Origin: Muribaculaceae bacterium
GTDB lineage: Bacteria > Bacteroidota > Bacteroidia > Bacteroidales > Muribaculaceae
Length of the DNA stretch: 10,078 nt
Assembly (NCBI GenBank): GCA_017545095.1
Contig: JAFYCU010000171.1
Coordinates: 1-10,078, forward strand
Direction of reading: 5' to 3'
The notes under the pieces: generated by a model
What the model was told of the DNA's origin: nothing
Databases searched by the model: none
The model's input: only the letters and a program-made list of their open reading frames with translations
Shown here: positions 7,340 to 10,078 of the stretch, in pieces
How positions within the stretch are numbered: the first letter of the stretch is position 1
How the letters are laid out: the number at the start of each line of letters is the position of its first letter
Made by a program: the position numbers and the translations under genes

Positions 7340-7564
7340 GTGGTTGATTAGACTAAAAGGACATGAGCAAAATGTCATCAAGCCATAGGAGTCGAGCATT
7401 CTCACTTCAAATCTAACTTGTGGCTCGCAGCTGAAATACTTATGTCCTTATGTCAACCACAGTCAAGGGCTTATGTTCTTTTGTCTATCTTTCCTTAATT
7501 CCTGAACCTTTTAAGACGTAAGTCGGATGCAAACGGGCTTGCCTAACACTTGTGGCTCGCAGCT
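7340..7564. repeat. Intergenic stretch with short direct and inverted repeats
   Basis: A 17-base direct repeat, ACTTGTGGCTCGCAGCT, occurs at 7416-7432 and 7548-7564. An interrupted inverted repeat joins 7340-7364 (GTGGTTGA and AAGGACAT) with 7442-7460 (ATGTCCTT and TCAACCAC). Degenerate CTTATGTCC / TTCCTTAATTCC runs lie between 7437 and 7590. I find no supported gene here, nor in 7141-7339 apart from an unconvincing 32-codon frame. Confidence 0.5.
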
Positions 7565-7588
7565 CATCTTTCTGCCTTCATTTCCTTA

Positions 7589-7620
7589 AGTCCTGTAGCG
7601 CCGCGCGGCGCTACAGGACT
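7589..7620. repeat. Perfect 32-base palindrome, REP-like
   Basis: The two 16-base halves are exact reverse complements (AGTCCTGTAGCGCCGC and its complement) with no spacer. It shares TCCTGTAG, one variable base, then GCCGC with the element at 572-585, so both belong to one family of palindromic intergenic repeats. It lies 98 bases upstream of the ribosomal-protein operon promoter, so it is not clearly a terminator of either neighbour. Confidence 0.7.
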
Positions 7621-7717
7621 CCGTTGTTTCGTGGCCGTGCATGGAGATTCGAGCATTAACCAACCTTAACACATTGCACCCGCAATCGCTGAAAATTTCA
7701 AAAAAGATGGGAAAAAC

Positions 7718-7749
7718 GTTGATGGTTAGCAAGATTGTTTATACCTTTG
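7718..7749 (+). promoter_or_regulatory. Promoter of the DUF177-rpmF-fabH operon
   Basis: GTTG (7718-7721), 20 bases, then TACCTTTG (7742-7749) fits the Bacteroidetes promoter with one mismatch in the -33 box. The transcript would start near 7756, about 25 bases before the GTG start at 7780. Confidence 0.7.
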
Positions 7750-7779
7750 TGCCGTTTTTACGCAAAGTGACTGGGAAAA

Positions 7780-8316
7780 GTGGCTTCATTCAAGTTGAAT
7801 CTGAAGACGTTGCCCTTTGGCTCTCAGTCGGTTAACTATCACCTTGGGGCAGATTTCTTCCTTGGTGATGAGCCGACTCAGGTGAGCGAGGCCAACGTGG
7901 ATGTGGAGGTGACGGTGACACGCACCGGCGACAGCGACTATAAGCTGGCCATGACGTGTCGCGGCACGCTTGCCATACCCTGCGACCGATGCCTCGACCC
8001 CATGGTGCACCACGTCGACACCGCCTATGAGCTGAGCATCACGCAAGCGGGCGAGGAGTTCGACGACAGCCGCGAGCACCTGCTCATCGTGCCCGAGGCT
8101 TGGCGCGAGCTGGACCTGGCACCCATCGTGCGCGACACCGTGCTGCTCACCATACCCATCATGCACGCCCACGCCCCAGGGGAGTGCAACGAGAGCATGA
8201 TGGCGCGACTCGATGAACTGGCTGCCGGTGAACCCGACAACGGCGACGATGACAACGACAACGAGACCACCGACCCCAGATGGGACGCTTTGCGACAACT
8301 CAAGAATAACAACTAA
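7780..8316 (+). CDS. yceD: DUF177 / YceD-family protein
   Basis: This is a 178-residue cytoplasmic protein. It must start at the GTG at 7780: an in-frame TGA lies 12 bases upstream and no ATG fits before the conserved N-terminus (FKLNLKTLPFGSQ). Family features visible are the CDRC motif (Cys68, Cys71) after a basic/hydrophobic strand, the DLAPIVRDTVLLTIP block (112-126), an acidic linker (152-163) and the terminal DPRWDALRQL (165-174). DUF177 proteins are encoded directly before rpmF in most bacteria and have been linked to 23S rRNA maturation and ribosome assembly. Here the stop is 22 bases before rpmF, so the pair is co-transcribed. The acidic linker is of Bacteroidetes type and is not a sign of damage. 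Confidence 0.92.
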   Translation: MASFKLNLKTLPFGSQSVNYHLGADFFLGDEPTQVSEANVDVEVTVTRTGDSDYKLAMTCRGTLAIPCDRCLDPMVHHVDTAYELSITQAGEEFDDSREHLLIVPEAWRELDLAPIVRDTVLLTIPIMHAHAPGECNESMMARLDELAAGEPDNGDDDNDNETTDPRWDALRQLKNNN

Positions 8317-8338
8317 ACAATAAACATAATCAAAGAAA

Positions 8339-8524
8339 ATGGCACATCCTAAACGTAGACAATCCAAGACCCGCACGGCCAAGCGTCGCACGCACGACGT
8401 GGCTGTGGCCCCCACCATCGCACAATGCTCCAACTGTGGCGCATGGCATGTTTATCACACCGTTTGCCCCGAATGCGGTTACTACCGTGGCAAGAATGTG
8501 ATGGGCGAGGAAGCCGCTGTGTGA
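8339..8524 (+). CDS. rpmF: 50S ribosomal protein L32
   Basis: This 61-residue protein has the universal L32 start MAHPKRRQSKTRTAKRR, which is strongly basic for rRNA contact, and a zinc-ribbon with Cys30, Cys33, Cys43 and Cys46 (CSNCGAWHVYHTVCPECG). Length and layout are normal for a Cys-containing, zinc-type L32. It follows the DUF177 gene after an A-rich 22-base gap without a Shine-Dalgarno, as usual in Bacteroidetes, and is followed by a hairpin with a T-run before fabH. Confidence 0.97.
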   Translation: MAHPKRRQSKTRTAKRRTHDVAVAPTIAQCSNCGAWHVYHTVCPECGYYRGKNVMGEEAAV

Positions 8525-8549
8525 CACCACGCGGCACATGACAACAGTG

Positions 8550-8610
8550 TATCCTAAATAAAAGCTGCCGCAACACCGACATCCTTTTATTTAGGATATG
8601 CAATTTTTTT
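8550..8610 (+). terminator. Hairpin and T-run between rpmF and fabH
   Basis: A perfect 15-base-pair stem joins 8550-8564 (TATCCTAAATAAAAG) to 8584-8598 with a 19-base loop. Seven T residues follow at 8604-8610. This looks like a terminator or attenuator 26 bases after the rpmF stop. I see no complete TAnnTTTG promoter between it and fabH, so fabH is probably expressed by read-through, which would set it below the ribosomal protein. Confidence 0.55.
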
Positions 8611-8653
8611 GCGGGGTCACGGCCCCCAAACAATCAACCATTTCCTGAACAAT

Positions 8654-9643
8654 ATGCTGAATGCAAAGATTACGGGCATCGCTTCCTATGTTCCCGACTA
8701 TATCCTCGACAACGAGGAGATGTCGCGCATTGTCGATACCAGCGACGAGTGGATTACCAGCCGCGTGGGTATCAAGGAGCGACGCATACTCAAGGAAAAC
8801 GCCGGGTCGAGCCTGCTGGGCATCAAAGCTGTGAAGCTCTTGCTCGAGCGCACCGGCACCAAGCCCGAAGAGGTGGAGCTGCTCATCTGCCCAACAAGCA
8901 ACCCCGACTACCGCTTCCCCTCCACGGCCTCGATCATCGCACACAACTGCGGCATGGACAACACCTGCTATGCCTACGACATCCAGGGTGCCTGCGCAGG
9001 ATTTCTCGTGGGGCTCCAGAGCGCCAGCGCCTATATCAAGGCGGGACTTTACAAGAAAGTGATTGTGGTCAGCGCCGAGAAAATGTCGAGCATGACCAAC
9101 TATGAGGACCGCACCACCTGTCCGCTCTTTGGCGACGGGGCGGGAGCCATGATGCTCGAACCCACCGACAACCCCGATGAGGGCATCATCGACGGCGTGT
9201 TCCACATCGACGGCTCGGGACTCGACTATCTGGTTTACAAAGCCGGAGGGTCGGCCATTCCCACCAGCCAGGCCACCCTCGACTCGCGCATGCACTACCT
9301 GTATCAAGAGGGACGCGCGGTCTACAAACACGCCGTTCTCGACATGCTCACATCCACGCAAGACGTGATGAAGCGCAACCACCTCACCAACGACGACATC
9401 GACTGGTTTGTGCCGCATCAGGCCAACCTCCGCATCATTGAGTCGGTGGGCGAGCGCTTGGGCATTGACCCGGAGAAAACGCTCGTGAACATCCAGGTGC
9501 GCGGCAACACCAGCGCGGCCTCGATACCCATCTGCATGGACGAAAACCGCGACAAGCTGCACAAGGGCGACAAAATCGTCCTCACCGCTTTCGGCGCCGG
9601 CTACACCTGGGGAGCCATCTACCTCACTTGGTCGCTGGACTAA
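8654..9643 (+). CDS. fabH: Beta-ketoacyl-ACP synthase III
   Basis: This is a 329-residue product, a normal length for FabH. It condenses acetyl-CoA (or a branched acyl-CoA primer) with malonyl-ACP to start type II fatty acid synthesis in the cytoplasm. The catalytic triad is complete: Cys114 in QGACAGF, His255 in WFVPHQANLR, and Asn285 in VRGNTSAAS. Also typical are ITGIASYVPDYIL at the N-terminus, the TSDEWITSRVGIKERR block (29-44) and the glycine-rich C-terminal GAGYTWGA. I chose the ATG at 8654, which gives the standard N-terminus; a frame from a TTG at 8609 adds 15 residues unlike the family. It lies 129 bases after rpmF without plsX between them. A long hairpin follows the stop. Confidence 0.96.
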   Translation: MLNAKITGIASYVPDYILDNEEMSRIVDTSDEWITSRVGIKERRILKENAGSSLLGIKAVKLLLERTGTKPEEVELLICPTSNPDYRFPSTASIIAHNCGMDNTCYAYDIQGACAGFLVGLQSASAYIKAGLYKKVIVVSAEKMSSMTNYEDRTTCPLFGDGAGAMMLEPTDNPDEGIIDGVFHIDGSGLDYLVYKAGGSAIPTSQATLDSRMHYLYQEGRAVYKHAVLDMLTSTQDVMKRNHLTNDDIDWFVPHQANLRIIESVGERLGIDPEKTLVNIQVRGNTSAASIPICMDENRDKLHKGDKIVLTAFGAGYTWGAIYLTWSLD

Positions 9644-9657
9644 ACCCTGTTGACCCA

Positions 9658-9740
9658 AAGAAATCTAAGGCCTTTAGGGATTCTAAGTGAATGCGCATTT
9701 CGCCACTTAGAACCCTTAGAGGCCTTAGATTTCTTATTCA
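9658..9740 (+). terminator. Long hairpin after fabH built from nonamer repeats
   Basis: Positions 9658-9689 pair with 9704-9735: 32 positions with only three imperfect pairs, two of which are G-U on the plus strand. The 14-base loop contains the palindrome ATGCGCAT (9691-9698). It starts 15 bases after the fabH stop and ends in a T-rich stretch (TTTCTTATT), which fits termination. The right arm is a tandem of CTTAGANNN units (9706-9735), so it is also a repeat element. Confidence 0.65.
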
Positions 9741-10078
9741 AGTTTCGCAGGTTGCATAGCTTTGACAATGAGCGAATTGTTCGTTTGTTGGCCCTCTACA
9801 AGACCCGTCGCAGAGTGTGACCGCCATCCCCAGGCACCCGAAGGTGTATCAAAAGTGTGGAACATTGGATTCATACCACTGATAGCGGTAGGCATGGTTT
9901 GCCCGGAGGGCAATATCTGGATAACCCGGAACACCGCGCAGCGGTGGCCCGGAGGAATGCGGCCAACTGGCAGAAATGCCTCTGGAAGAGGCTACTTTGG
10001 CTACAGCCATTTGCTCTTGTGTGGCCTCCTCCAGAGGCGTTGCGGTTGTTTCCCCCCAACCCCTGGGCCACCGCTAGC
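9741..10078. repeat. Structured non-coding stretch with nested inverted repeats
   Basis: I find no convincing gene in this 338-base stretch. Hairpins in order are 9899-9913 (TTGCCC / GGGCAA), 9932-9946 (CACCGC / GCGGTG), and 9978-9993 with 10023-10038 (14 of 16 positions) enclosing 9998-10009 (TGGCT / AGCCA). The whole is bracketed by AGCGGTGGCCC at 9940-9950 and its exact complement at 10065-10075. Overlapping minus-strand frames of 66 codons exist but show no known family. It may be a multi-copy intergenic element or an RNA gene running past the window edge. Confidence 0.45.
9757..9764 (+). promoter_or_regulatory. Candidate -7 element reading into the structured stretch
   Basis: TAGCTTTG matches TAnnTTTG, and a start near 9771 would place the structured region 9899-10075 in the transcript. 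The -33 position carries CTTA, a poor match, and overlaps the tail of the fabH terminator hairpin. Confidence 0.25.

Noticed and set aside
7408..7415. Minus-strand TAGATTTG matching the -7 consensus
   Set aside because: No -33 box at the right distance and no gene directly downstream on that strand until 7035, which has its own better promoter.
7641..7835. 64-codon plus-strand frame spanning the rpmF operon promoter
   Set aside because: It overlaps the start of the DUF177 gene in another frame and covers the promoter; no similarity recognised.
8591..9658. 355-codon minus-strand frame opposite fabH
   Set aside because: The plus strand has complete FabH catalytic residues; the antisense frame has no family resemblance and no promoter.
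9734..10071. Two overlapping 66-codon minus-strand frames after fabH
   Set aside because: Both lie in strongly self-complementary sequence and resemble no protein I can name; neither has a promoter or a clear translational start.

Overview
The window looks like a Bacteroidales chromosome (Prevotella- or Muribaculaceae-like; exact genus not claimed). The evidence is: Bacteroidetes-type promoters (TTTG, about 20 bases, TAnnTTTG), almost no Shine-Dalgarno sequences, GC-rich genes with AT-rich upstream regions, secreted M6-type protease and dockerin modules typical of gut Bacteroidales, and the gene order DUF177-rpmF-fabH.

Left part, minus strand. Positions 1-436 hold the 5' part of a small exported protein that runs off the window edge. 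Positions 437-743 are non-coding and carry its promoter, a REP-like pair of palindromes and a terminator. Positions 744-7035 hold three consecutive genes, transcribed right to left from one good promoter at 7102-7133. In transcription order they are: (C) 5146-7035, an exported cohesin-like / BIG2 / BIG2 / dockerin / cohesin-like protein with a T9SS-like tail; (B) 1929-5099, an M6-like secreted zinc metalloprotease with Fn3, two near-identical Ig-like repeats, a cohesin-like module and a terminal dockerin; (A) 744-1838, a protein of two duplicated cohesin-like modules plus a dockerin. All three have signal peptides and the gaps are 46 and 90 bases, so they probably form one operon. The inferred theme is a modular exported protein set, possibly held together by dockerin/cohesin-type contacts, that presents a protease outside the cell.

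Middle, 7036-7779. This is a long divergent intergenic region. It contains the promoter of the dockerin operon with an overlapping palindrome, a stretch with short direct and inverted repeats, a perfect 32-base palindrome related to the one near 572, and the promoter of the right-hand operon.

Right part, plus strand. Positions 7780-9643 hold the housekeeping operon DUF177/YceD, rpmF (ribosomal protein L32) and fabH (beta-ketoacyl-ACP synthase III), without plsX. A hairpin plus T-run lies between rpmF and fabH, and a long hairpin built from a CTTAGANNN nonamer repeat follows fabH. Positions 9741-10078 contain no convincing gene but several nested inverted repeats, probably a structured intergenic repeat or RNA cut by the window edge.
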